DNA of 64,000 bases. Origin: Planctomycetaceae bacterium. Lineage in GTDB: Bacteria > Planctomycetota > Planctomycetia > Pirellulales > Pirellulaceae. The position numbers were made by a program, and so were the translations under genes. The notes under the pieces were generated by a model. It was not told the origin of the DNA. It searched no databases and saw nothing but the letters and a program-made list of their open reading frames with translations. Shown here piece after piece: positions 7,558 to 15,900 of this stretch. The stretch covers positions 1 to 64,000 of the forward strand of contig PAPJ01000036.1 in assembly GCA_002709045.1 (NCBI GenBank), given 5' to 3'. Each line of letters opens with the position of its first letter. Position 1 is the stretch's first letter.

Positions 7558-8399
7558 GTCAGATTGAGCATTACCAACATCGTTAGAAGAATTAACAATG
7601 CTCCGATCATCCATACAATCACATTTTTATTACGCTTAAACTGAGCCTTCTCGTCCGCCGTACGACTCATAAGTTCAATCTTATGAGATCCATGACCAAC
7701 TGTTTGAGGTTGTTCTGTTAGCTTAACAGAAACTGACTCTGCAACTGCCGGATTCTCAACTTTACCCATTTCGATTGGAGTTGTGGGCAAATCAACTTTC
7801 GCCCCCGGTTCATTGGCTTCTCTATCTAGTGAAGGTGGTAAGAAATCACTGTCGGAAAAATCATCCGCAAAATCTGAGTCCAACTGTCCCAACACCTCAA
7901 CCAAGTCATCTACTGAAGTTAAAGATTCTGATTCTGATTCTGGAGATGGAACTGGGGCTGGGTCTGATTTGGAGGCTGGCTCATTTATGATTATTGCCGG
8001 CCCTTTAGATACATCTTCATTTCTTTTACCTGCCTCAGAAACCGATACTTCCGAATCCCCTTCGACAACGACTGGATTAGAGGACATTGCTGTTTCGTTG
8101 TTAATTGAATCAAGCACCGGCGGAGCAATAGACTGTTGATCGGTGTCCGGTGATGAGTTGTCAATGACAGTCTCCGGACTAAGAAATCCCGGCGGTAACA
8201 AGGGGGGCGCAGACTTAGTCCGCCTGACAGATATTTCAACTTTAGCAGGTTTCTCCTGAACTTCTTTATCGGGTGTTTGAGAAGACTCATCTACCAATTC
8301 AATTGTCTGCTGACAATGCGGACAGGTGACTTCCGTTGCAATTTCGTCTGCACGAAAGACACCTTCACAAACAGGACATTGAAATGTAAGTAAAGTCAT
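7554..8399 (-). CDS. zinc-ribbon protein with C-terminal membrane anchor, unknown function
   Basis: This 281-aa protein opens with a zinc-ribbon: CPVC at residues 9-12 and CPHC about 20 residues later. A long acidic, Ser/Pro/Glu-rich disordered middle follows, including an SESESES run. The C-terminus is a single hydrophobic segment (VWMIGALLILLTMLVML) preceded by a basic KRNK stretch, so the chain is probably tail-anchored with the zinc-ribbon in the cytoplasm. I do not recognise a specific family. Similar 'zinc finger plus linker plus one membrane segment' proteins are frequent in planctomycetes. It could be the distal gene of an mtdB transcript, 24 bases downstream. Its stop overlaps that of the barrel gene. 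Confidence 0.7.
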   Translation of the reverse strand: MTLLTFQCPVCEGVFRADEIATEVTCPHCQQTIELVDESSQTPDKEVQEKPAKVEISVRRTKSAPPLLPPGFLSPETVIDNSSPDTDQQSIAPPVLDSINNETAMSSNPVVVEGDSEVSVSEAGKRNEDVSKGPAIIINEPASKSDPAPVPSPESESESLTSVDDLVEVLGQLDSDFADDFSDSDFLPPSLDREANEPGAKVDLPTTPIEMGKVENPAVAESVSVKLTEQPQTVGHGSHKIELMSRTADEKAQFKRNKNVIVWMIGALLILLTMLVMLNLT

Positions 8400-8423
8400 A
8401 TCACTCTGGAATCAACTGCAGAA

Positions 8424-9299
8424 CTAATTACTGCTTTCCAACCTTTCACCAATAGCATAGATTTCTTCCGCATCGAGAATCTGGTCATTAGATTCAAATA
8501 ATCGTGCGATGGCTGCTTTATGAATCTTCATTTTAGTACCGCCCACACCAATCGCACCGTAGACAATTCGATTTTCCAGTTCTTCAGCTTTGTGGTTCAT
8601 CTCTACTCCCTCAATGCCAAGGGGTGGAACTGCATTTAAATCGACGAGTACTTTAAGGTTGTCGCAATTTATCCAGGTAGTTTGTGAAATCAATTGCACA
8701 CCGGCTGCCCCTGCTGCAATGATTACATCCACGTTATCTGCGGCAAGTGCTGTTTCTTCCTCCGTGGCCGTAGAAACAGCAACAACATTAGCGTCCTCAA
8801 CCTGCGAGATAACACTGTCTGCGGCCTTCTGAGCACGTTCCTTGGATCTTGAACCCAGCTTAACACTCGCCCCCTGTCCAGCCAATAAACGGCCAGCTCG
8901 CAATCCCACAGGCCCTGTTCCCGCTAAGACAAGTGCTTTGGCGCCTTTTAAATCTACATGGCGTGCTGTAGCCAACACCGCAGCCGCAGCTGTTGTATTG
9001 GAACCATTCGAATCCATCATCACACTCACACGCATAGGTCCAAAAAAACACTTCGTTGCCGCTGCCATCAAATCTTCACCGACAGCAACATTTGAACCGC
9101 CTACAAACACCGCCGTTTGCTGTAAGTCTTGAATACCACGAGTGAACATAGCGCCGTGAATCAGGCCTTGAACATCTTCGCTAGCAACCTGGCTGTATTG
9201 AAATAGCTGATCTATACCTGAATCTACTGCTACGACGGCATCAAAGTTGCTCGCATGTTTATCACTATCCAATTGCACAAGTATCTTAGGTTTACTCAT
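8424..9299 (-). CDS. mtdB: methylene-tetrahydromethanopterin dehydrogenase (MtdB type)
   Basis: This NAD(P)-dependent enzyme oxidises methylene-tetrahydromethanopterin to methenyl-tetrahydromethanopterin in the formaldehyde oxidation/detoxification branch shared by methylotrophic proteobacteria and planctomycetes. The 291-aa length fits. The N-terminal part has KILVQLDSDKHASNFDAVVA-type sequence. The Rossmann part has the nucleotide-binding LAGTGPVGLRAGRLLAGQGA turn at about residues 125-145, followed by LGSRSKERA, and then IIAAGAAGVQL. The C-terminal part has YGAIGVGGTKMKIHKAAI, typical of the family. It lies downstream of fae on the same strand, separated by a hairpin, so each may be transcribed separately. 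MtdA-like folate enzymes are a weaker alternative. Confidence 0.9.
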   Translation of the reverse strand: MSKPKILVQLDSDKHASNFDAVVAVDSGIDQLFQYSQVASEDVQGLIHGAMFTRGIQDLQQTAVFVGGSNVAVGEDLMAAATKCFFGPMRVSVMMDSNGSNTTAAAAVLATARHVDLKGAKALVLAGTGPVGLRAGRLLAGQGASVKLGSRSKERAQKAADSVISQVEDANVVAVSTATEEETALAADNVDVIIAAGAAGVQLISQTTWINCDNLKVLVDLNAVPPLGIEGVEMNHKAEELENRIVYGAIGVGGTKMKIHKAAIARLFESNDQILDAEEIYAIGERLESSN

Positions 9300-9416
9300 T
9301 AAGTTTTTTCTTTCTGTTCATTAATAATCAAGTTCTTGCTTATATTTTATATGATTAAAGCCAAGGCTGAATCAGTGAGGAGCCAATTTATCGCTGATCA
9401 AATAAGTAAGCGCACG

Positions 9417-9450
9417 AAAATACCCCGTCAGAACACCGACAGGGTATTTT
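9417..9450 (-). terminator. terminator after fae
   Basis: A long stem pairs AAAATACCCCGTC (9417-9429) with GACAGGGTATTTT (9438-9450), one mismatch, 8-base loop. It lies 41 bases after the fae stop. The A/T arms give a U tract on either strand, so it may work in both directions. The rest of 9300-9416 should contain the mtdB promoter, but I see no clear consensus. Confidence 0.8.
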
Positions 9451-9490
9451 TCAATCCGTAATGATCGATCTTGCCTATCGTCAGGCTAGT

Positions 9491-9988
9491 CTAGCATCCC
9501 TTAAATGGGTGAGCTGCACCATCACGACCATCCAGCATTTTCTGTACAGAAGGATCGCCAGTCATAGCGTTACGAATGGACTGCAGAGTCGCTTCATAGT
9601 TGTACTGAAAAATCTTTGCATCATCTTCAGCAGCGGGGTGGATAAATACACCACAAACAATTACCAGATCTTCTGCCTGATCTGCTGCGATAGCCCCTTC
9701 TTTAACAGCATCAGCTACAGCTTCAGCAACGGCGGCCTGAGCAGGCCCAAACATCTGTACAGCCTGTTTCATACCTTTAATGGTTACTTTTGTAACCATA
9801 ACGGTACTTGGTTTAACAGCCAGATTTGGCTCCAAAACAGCCAATAGATTATTGTGACCTTCACTCTGACGTGCGAGTGCGTTTGCAAATGCATCGCCGA
9901 CAGGGCCATCTTTGCTACCAATTAACAAATCAATATGTGCTATCTCGTTGCCGTCACCAACGAGTGCTTCACCGACATACATCGACAT
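9491..9988 (-). CDS. fae: formaldehyde-activating enzyme
   Basis: Fae condenses formaldehyde with tetrahydromethanopterin to methylene-tetrahydromethanopterin, the entry step of the archaeal-type C1 pathway in the cytoplasm. The 165-aa protein is close to the methylotroph enzyme along its whole length. It begins YVGEALVGDGNEIAHIDLLIG with the catalytic His at residue 18, then has GPVGDAFANAL and NLLAVLEPNLAVKPSTVM. TIKGMKQAVQMFGPAQ and FIHPAAEDDAKIFQYNYEA follow near the C-terminus. CGGAGA lies about 8 bases upstream of the ATG. mtdB is downstream and a divergent ATP-grasp gene is upstream, so the region looks like a small C1 locus. Confidence 0.97.
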   Translation of the reverse strand: MSMYVGEALVGDGNEIAHIDLLIGSKDGPVGDAFANALARQSEGHNNLLAVLEPNLAVKPSTVMVTKVTIKGMKQAVQMFGPAQAAVAEAVADAVKEGAIAADQAEDLVIVCGVFIHPAAEDDAKIFQYNYEATLQSIRNAMTGDPSVQKMLDGRDGAAHPFKGC

Positions 9989-10150
9989 GGACGAATCTCC
10001 GTTTATCCTGAGAAAACCTAAAACTAATATCTTTGCTGTGAAAATAGCACACTGTCAGTCAATTACAAGAACCCATCTTCAAATAAGAAATTGAATTGGA
10101 TTTTTGATTTACTTAGGCTGACATTTAGTGCTTTAATCGTCAAACTTTAT

Positions 10151-10178
10151 TTGACAGTAAGTTACGTTCTGATACAAC
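10151..10178 (+). promoter_or_regulatory. candidate sigma-70 promoter of the ATP-grasp gene
   Basis: TTGACA at 10151-10156 is a perfect -35 box. TACAAC at 10173-10178 (4 of 6 matches to TATAAT) follows after 16 bases. The ATG at 10187 would then be within about 10 bases of the transcription start, implying a leaderless or nearly leaderless message. No Shine-Dalgarno sequence precedes that ATG, which is consistent. Promoter consensus in planctomycetes is not well established, so this is tentative. Confidence 0.4.
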
Positions 10179-10186
10179 CAACCAAC

Positions 10187-11302
10187 ATGACTAATCTTGA
10201 TATCTCTCGCGTATTGATTGTCGGGGCAAGTGGCCGCGCTGCCGCCGAATCGGCGCGTCGTGGTGGGTATCAGGTCTTCGTTGGAGATTTGTTTGCAGAT
10301 AGCGACACCCGTAAATCTGCCTCCTGTGAAATACTCAACGACTATCCCCACGATATCATCCGGGTAGTGAAACGAGTCAATCCCGATGCAGTCTGTCTTA
10401 CAGGGGCACTGGAGAACTATCCTTCAGTACTCGAACAGATCACTAAGTATTCCCGTCTATTGGCTCCACCGATCCACGCGATCAAGGCCGTCCGTTGCCC
10501 TCAGCAATTTGGATTAGTTTTAAAGGCGAACGGCTTTACCTTTCCCCGAATAGTCGAAAACCAGTCTCCGACAGTTGGCCGTTGGCTTGCCAAACCATTT
10601 AAGTCGGCAGCCGGACATCAGATTCAGTTCATACAACCGCGAACTGTATGCCCGGCAAACTATTATTTACAGCAATTCGTCGAAGGGCGTTCCATGAGCG
10701 CCGGTTATCTATTACAGAAAGACAAAACCACTCTGCTCGGGACTTCCCAGCTACTGGATCTTTCGTCGCAATCCAATTTCCATTTTCAGGGAGCAGTTAC
10801 CCGAAAACTATCACCACAAATTGAAGTGGAACTTGTCCGTCTCGGTGACCTATTACGTGACCAAAATTTACGAGGATTAATCGGAGTAGACTTTATTCTC
10901 ACCGCAGAGAAACAACTGGTAATCCTTGAGGTCAATCCCCGTTATACGGCCACTATGGAATTATACGAGGAGCGATGGCAACTGCCGCTGGTAGACTATC
11001 ATATTAAATCCTTTGAAGATCCAAATTATCCGCTAGTTGTACACAAAACTCAGCCGGTATGCGGAAAACAAATTATCTATACAGGGCGTTCCGTCAAAGT
11101 TTCAAAAAAACTATTGATGCGTCTATCAGAATTGGTTAATGCCAAAAACTTTTATTTGTCTGATATTCCTCTACCAGGAACGGTGATCGAGGCCGAGCAG
11201 CCTGTTCTGACAATTCAGGGAAAAGGGAAAACTACCGATAAGTTAAAGGACAGATTAAGTTCGCTAGCCAACAGTATATTACAGCTTCTACTGTACTACT
11301 GA
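10187..11302 (+). CDS. ATP-grasp protein linked to C1 metabolism
   Basis: I place the start at 10187 (371 aa, MTNLDISRVLIVGASGRAA) because it gives a clean N-terminal nucleotide-fold strand. The frame is open to 10091, but the extra stretch overlaps the promoter region. The N-terminal pre-ATP-grasp fold (VLIVGASGRAAAESARRGGYQV) leads to an ATP-grasp domain at about residues 110-285. That domain includes WLAKPFKSAAGH, YYLQQFVEGRSMSAGYL, LIGVDFILT and the metal-binding LEVNPRYTATME. ATP-grasp enzymes join a carboxylate to an amine using ATP. The position next to fae resembles the ATP-grasp genes accompanying tetrahydromethanopterin genes in methylotrophs, so a cofactor-synthesis role is plausible, but the substrate is unknown. 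Confidence 0.8.
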   Translation: MTNLDISRVLIVGASGRAAAESARRGGYQVFVGDLFADSDTRKSASCEILNDYPHDIIRVVKRVNPDAVCLTGALENYPSVLEQITKYSRLLAPPIHAIKAVRCPQQFGLVLKANGFTFPRIVENQSPTVGRWLAKPFKSAAGHQIQFIQPRTVCPANYYLQQFVEGRSMSAGYLLQKDKTTLLGTSQLLDLSSQSNFHFQGAVTRKLSPQIEVELVRLGDLLRDQNLRGLIGVDFILTAEKQLVILEVNPRYTATMELYEERWQLPLVDYHIKSFEDPNYPLVVHKTQPVCGKQIIYTGRSVKVSKKLLMRLSELVNAKNFYLSDIPLPGTVIEAEQPVLTIQGKGKTTDKLKDRLSSLANSILQLLLYY

Positions 11303-11307
11303 ACTGC

Positions 11308-12126
11308 CTATTCCAGCCAGTTCTTCCCCGCCATCTCCGGCTGCCATTCAGACAGTCCGGCTAGCTTACCAATTTCTGCAATGCAATGTATTGATACTCG
11401 CTGCAACGTTTCCTTATCTGTTTTTCCTTCAGACATAGCGACAACATCAATCGGATCACCAATATAGAGAGAAACCTGTGCAGGCGTATAAAATGGCTGA
11501 ATAATCACATTGGAAAATGACAAATTATGCAAATAGCACGGGATAATCGGAACACCAGCTTTTATCGCAACCAGAATGGCTCCGGGACGACAGGCCTGCA
11601 TAAATTGTCTGGTAGTATTTAAGCGGCCTTCGGGAAACATACAGATCAGTCTTCCGGCTTTAGCTTCACGAATAACACGTTTCGTTGCGGCAGTATCGAC
11701 ACCTCGGCGTCCAACCTTAATGACATCAAGAATGTCCATGATCGGACCAACGATCAGACCGGATGCAAATTCACGGGCAATCATACATCCAATCGGACGA
11801 CGGGATGCCATTTGCAGAAAAAAAGGATCCACACTGCTGCGATGATTACTTATCAACACAGCCCCCTGGTTATTCTCTGCAATCCGACCATACAATCTGC
11901 CCCGCCAAAGAAATGCTGTGAACATTGCCGCCGGCATCCAAAGCACAACCTGAAGAAAATTTAAAGGAGATCGGATGGTGAAACCAATAGCCAGCCAAAG
12001 CGGAGATAACCATGCTGATACTAATACTATGTCGACAAGAAGACTCTCGTGCCCTTCCACGTTCAATCCCCACAATAACAGACTCTGAAAATGAATGCCT
12101 ATCTCTCCATTATAGTCGCCGGTCAA
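11308..12126 (-). CDS. 1-acylglycerol-3-phosphate acyltransferase family protein (PlsC-like)
   Basis: Members of this family transfer acyl chains to lysophosphatidic acid in the inner membrane. The key motifs are NHRSSVDPFF (the catalytic H-x4-D motif), FPEGRLN (the substrate-binding Pro-Glu-Gly motif) and the late GVPIIPCYL strand. The stretch before them is hydrophobic, with one or two membrane segments. The frame opens with a TTG at 12126 and has no ATG before residue 64, so the real start is uncertain. A downstream GTG or TTG is possible. The gene ends 6 bases from the convergent ATP-grasp gene and lies 139 bases after rimI on the same strand. That 139-base gap shows only a short CGTCTGC-type direct repeat. 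Confidence 0.8.
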   Translation of the reverse strand: MTGDYNGEIGIHFQSLLLWGLNVEGHESLLVDIVLVSAWLSPLWLAIGFTIRSPLNFLQVVLWMPAAMFTAFLWRGRLYGRIAENNQGAVLISNHRSSVDPFFLQMASRRPIGCMIAREFASGLIVGPIMDILDVIKVGRRGVDTAATKRVIREAKAGRLICMFPEGRLNTTRQFMQACRPGAILVAIKAGVPIIPCYLHNLSFSNVIIQPFYTPAQVSLYIGDPIDVVAMSEGKTDKETLQRVSIHCIAEIGKLAGLSEWQPEMAGKNWLE

Positions 12127-12265
12127 ACTGAGTTTGCTTAGGAAACTGACATACTCCCGTTAAATACCGACACACTATTTGACGTAAAAAGAGACAGGAT
12201 TGCGATATTGTAAATTGAGTGGCGGCCGTCTGCCGTCTGAGATATGGGAAGTTTAGGAAAGCATC

Positions 12266-12781
12266 TTAGCCGGCCATGCGAGTAATACGATTGACCGGTT
12301 CTTCAACCTGTTCATCAACATAACGATGCTGCATCAAGTATGCATCTTCGACTGTATCATCATAGAAATTTCGCAGCACCGATAAAGCGAGAAAATCCTG
12401 TTGCTTAAAGAACAACTGTGCTTCAAGATTTGTTTCACGAACTTCCAGCACAATTCGATTACGACGCTGATGCGATAACTTACTCTTAAGCTTTGCAATC
12501 ATAGCCATTCCCACGCCTGAACGACGTTGATCCTGATGAACAGCAAAACTGAGAATATGCAAACGGGTTTTATGCAACTCGTAGATCATGAAGCCGACAA
12601 TTTCATCATCCCGTTCGGCAACCATACCAATACAGTTCCGCTGTCTCAAACAGCGCACAAACTCTTCTTCATTCCAGGGAAATTCGAAACTGGCGTTCTC
12701 AATCTCCAAAACATCGGTCATGTCCCGGCGAATCATCCAGCGAATATGAATCCCTGTTTTCTGCGTTGGCTCTGCCGCCAT
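12266..12781 (-). CDS. rimI: GNAT N-acetyltransferase, RimI type (ribosomal protein S18 alanine acetyltransferase)
   Basis: RimI acetylates the N-terminus of ribosomal protein S18; relatives act on other protein N-termini. The 171-aa product has the GNAT core: IRRDMTDVLEIENASFEFPW at the N-terminus, then IVGFMIYEL. The acetyl-CoA-binding segment is LSFAVHQDQRRSGVGMAMI (an R-R-x-G-V-G version of the Q/RxxGxG/A motif), and IVLEVRETNLEAQLFFKQQDF ends the fold. The FPW segment and the NxxAQxFY-like region match RimI well. A strong AAGGAG lies 9 bases before the ATG at 12781. The usual partner genes tsaB and tsaD are not in this window. Confidence 0.85.
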   Translation of the reverse strand: MAAEPTQKTGIHIRWMIRRDMTDVLEIENASFEFPWNEEEFVRCLRQRNCIGMVAERDDEIVGFMIYELHKTRLHILSFAVHQDQRRSGVGMAMIAKLKSKLSHQRRNRIVLEVRETNLEAQLFFKQQDFLALSVLRNFYDDTVEDAYLMQHRYVDEQVEEPVNRITRMAG

Positions 12782-12938
12782 ATTGGACTCCTTCCAGTGC
12801 CGGCATTAATTCTGCATTCCTATAAAGATTGTCTTATCGTTTAACCTTCCCTGGCATTCAACAAAACAACCTTCTGCCTCTTATCAATTTACCTGAGGCT
12901 ACAGAAAATTATCACATCCTTGTTTTCTTGCCAATACT

Positions 12939-12961
12939 AAATTCGCGTAACCGGCGAATTT
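12939..12961 (-). terminator. weak terminator-like hairpin after the giant-protein gene
   Basis: AAATTCGC (12939-12946) pairs with GCGAATTT (12954-12961) around a 7-base loop and overlaps the stop codon of the 2361-aa gene. On the minus strand the hairpin is followed only by TAGTATT rather than a T tract, so termination may be partial. The remaining bases up to rimI (12782-12938) show nothing else clear. Confidence 0.35.
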
Positions 12962-15900
12962 TAAGCTTCCTTTACCCAATGGAATCGAACCTTAATGAAG
13001 CGGCGGTCCGGAAGCAACAATCCGACCAATCCCATCATAATAAAGACAACACCGATTAATTGAGGACTAAAGAATGTCCACCAAATTATCCCAAGCAGAA
13101 CAAGCGGGCTCATCGGTGCATGACTTACCCAATTCGCCAGCCAACCACGCTCAGTGAGAATGTAACTAAAACCAGATAGCATGAAGACTCCCAGAATCAC
13201 ACCTAACTGCCACCAGATAAGTACCGAGGATGTATGTAATTGACTTCGAATCAAAACTTGAGGAAGCGATCCTGCTGTTTGACCTGACAATCTAATTCCA
13301 GGTGCTTGTAATAACTGATAATCTCGATAACCAAAGCCGGCGTCTGGAACACCTCCCAATTCGATTTTCTGCAGATTTCTGTCCTTTAAATCCTGCAACA
13401 ACTGAAGTCTAGTTTGATATTTTTGCCAATAATCCTGTTCTGCAGAAAGGTTTTCATTTACTTCAAACTTTCCAGCTATCTGTCGTGCTACCACATTTTC
13501 ACCCCATTCAACCTGACGGGAAAAAACGGATCCCAATGTCGCCAACTGGACATTGTCACTATCAAACTGCAGGCTTTTATAGTCCGCCTCTGATGCCAGA
13601 ATCTCGATCGTGGAAGTCATGACTTCATTTTCCGGGATTGGCAACATCAACAAGCTTCTTCCACCTGCGAGTGCACGCTCGGACTCAAGTGCAAACACCA
13701 CATCCACCTGCTGATATTGGCGATCAGAGAGTAACGGAATCTCGATCCGTAACTGCTGTTCGGCAGCCGACGCCTGAATGGATTTTACGTGCGAAACAAC
13801 CGGAGTCCCCTGCACTGCAATATTTGTCAGACTCCACATCTCGGGCCAGACCAAAGTAAGGTCTTTGCCTCGCGTTGGAAGCACATAAAACGTCGCAACA
13901 CCTACGATATGCTGCGGATCAATAACGGCTAGTTCATAACTAGCCACTTGAACTTCCAGCCTGGAGGAACTCTGAAAGAACGCTTTTGAACGAATTTCGG
14001 TTTCGTCTGTGCCTAGAAAAACTGCATGATTGGTGGTAGCTACTACAGCGGGGATAATATCGGCCGACCACTGTGAGATACGCTGAGCACCGACAGCTTC
14101 CCAATCGACCAGTTGCTCATCAATCTTCAGTGGGGCATAGAAGAACTGCTGAACGTTTCCGCCAAAATTATTAACAAATTCGAATCCGGGAAGCTTAAGA
14201 ATGCCGTCAGTTTCTTCCAACTCAAAACTAAGCTGAAACGTTACAGACTCGGTTAGCAATTGTGAAGGTCTTAAAATGAATAAATATTTTTCCGGACCAC
14301 TTTGAATAGTCTCCAGCGAAAAATTCCCCGTCAATTCGCGAGCCTGTTTGAATTGGACATTGTGTAACTGTAGTTGAATTTGATCTACAGCTCCTTCGGT
14401 CACTTCTAGATCGGCCGTAATTTCGAAGGTTCGCTTTCCATTTTTCTGAACCAGACCACCACTGGCAGCCCCTCGGAAGCTTTGCTTATTGCGAAGAATG
14501 CTGAGTTGACAAGCACTTGCCGCTAACGAAGAATCGAAGCTGGCCAAGAGCCTACCTCCTAAGCTTTCAACGTAATTTCCTGATGCCGGTTCTACCAATT
14601 CGTTACTAAGAATACGCACCAGAGACCCTGAATGTTGAATTACACTAATCCGGTCATCAATAACTATTCCACCAAGATGAGTAATCGTGGGAATCGAAAT
14701 CGTGCGTATACTCAGTGACTTTCGGTCGGAGCGGTTGCGAGGCAGGGGTAAACGACCTCTTAATTCCAATGTCACCTTTCCCGTAATACCCCCATCAGTA
14801 AACACACTTAAAAAACCATCACCCGAGTGCTTGACACTGGCCTCTAACACAGCTCCATCCTGATGAATCGTAGCGGACTCAACAACAAACCCTTTGGGAA
14901 CCTGATACCGTTGCTGGAACACAACGCCATCCTCAATTAGTAAATCGGCATGATACAGTAACAGCAGTTCATCAAAATCTACTAGGATATCGCTTGACTG
15001 TTCAACTTCCGTTTTTACAATTCGAGGCAACGTTGTGATTGGCTCATTGACCTCAATCTCTGCTTCATTTAGATCATAAACAGCCTCAGGTTCATCCTGA
15101 GTCCCCCATTGCAAAACAACTTCTCGTTTTATCTCTTCACTAACCTTCTCAAATCGGCTATTCCAGGTTAAGTCCTGCTCCACACTCAAGGCAAGCCATC
15201 GTTCGCGACGACGTTGAACGACCGGAGTTATTTCAGGAACCGGTACATTACCAATACCTGAGACATCTTCCAAATAAAATGACAATTGCACTTCAAAGGA
15301 ATCCGATACGGGGCGCTGCAGGGAAAAGTACAGTGTCTTCGTTTCGCCATCTCGAATTCGTGGAGCACCAACAATAAATTGCCCCGAACGAATCGGCAAA
15401 AGCCTTAATCGCGGATCAACGTTAAGACTAAACTGCTGAGTAGTTCCTGCCACAACATCTACTTTCATACGCACATCCAGGACGACTGAGTGGGGCGCTA
15501 TCTTCAACCAGTAGTATTCTTCAGATTCCAACACTGAGGCACCGGCAATTTCAACGTCACCAATACCCCAAATGACGCCAATACGACGAGTACTTCCCAG
15601 TGCAGCGACTACCCGTCCACCTAAGCTATCTACTCGTGTCCGTCCCTGAACGCCGGAAAATAACACTTTGTGCTCATCCGATAACGGAGAGGTTTCCAAT
15701 GTTGATTCAGGAACTCCCGGGATATCAATTTCAAACCTATAGACTTCATTGGATGACTGGACCGTTGGCTTCAATTCAATCTCTGCTGTAACCATCCCTT
15801 CCTGCGAACATTCAATTTGAACAGCATTTCGGTCGGCCTGCCATTGATATTCTGCACTCTCACCATTAATCACGACACTTTCGATCTCAACTTGTTCAGC

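Noticed and set aside
7775..8139. Plus-strand frames of 71-118 codons over the zinc-ribbon gene
   Set aside because: They are mirror frames of the repetitive Ser/Glu linker and show no domain or ribosome-binding site.
10091..10186. Longer ATP-grasp frame starting at 10091
   Set aside because: It is hydrophobic, atypical and overlaps the promoter-like TTGACA; the ATG at 10187 starts the canonical fold.
12975..12995. On the minus strand a GGTTCGATTCC-like T-loop signature suggesting a tRNA
   Set aside because: It lies inside the last codons of the 2361-aa gene (KVRFHWVKEA) and no acceptor or anticodon stem fits around it.
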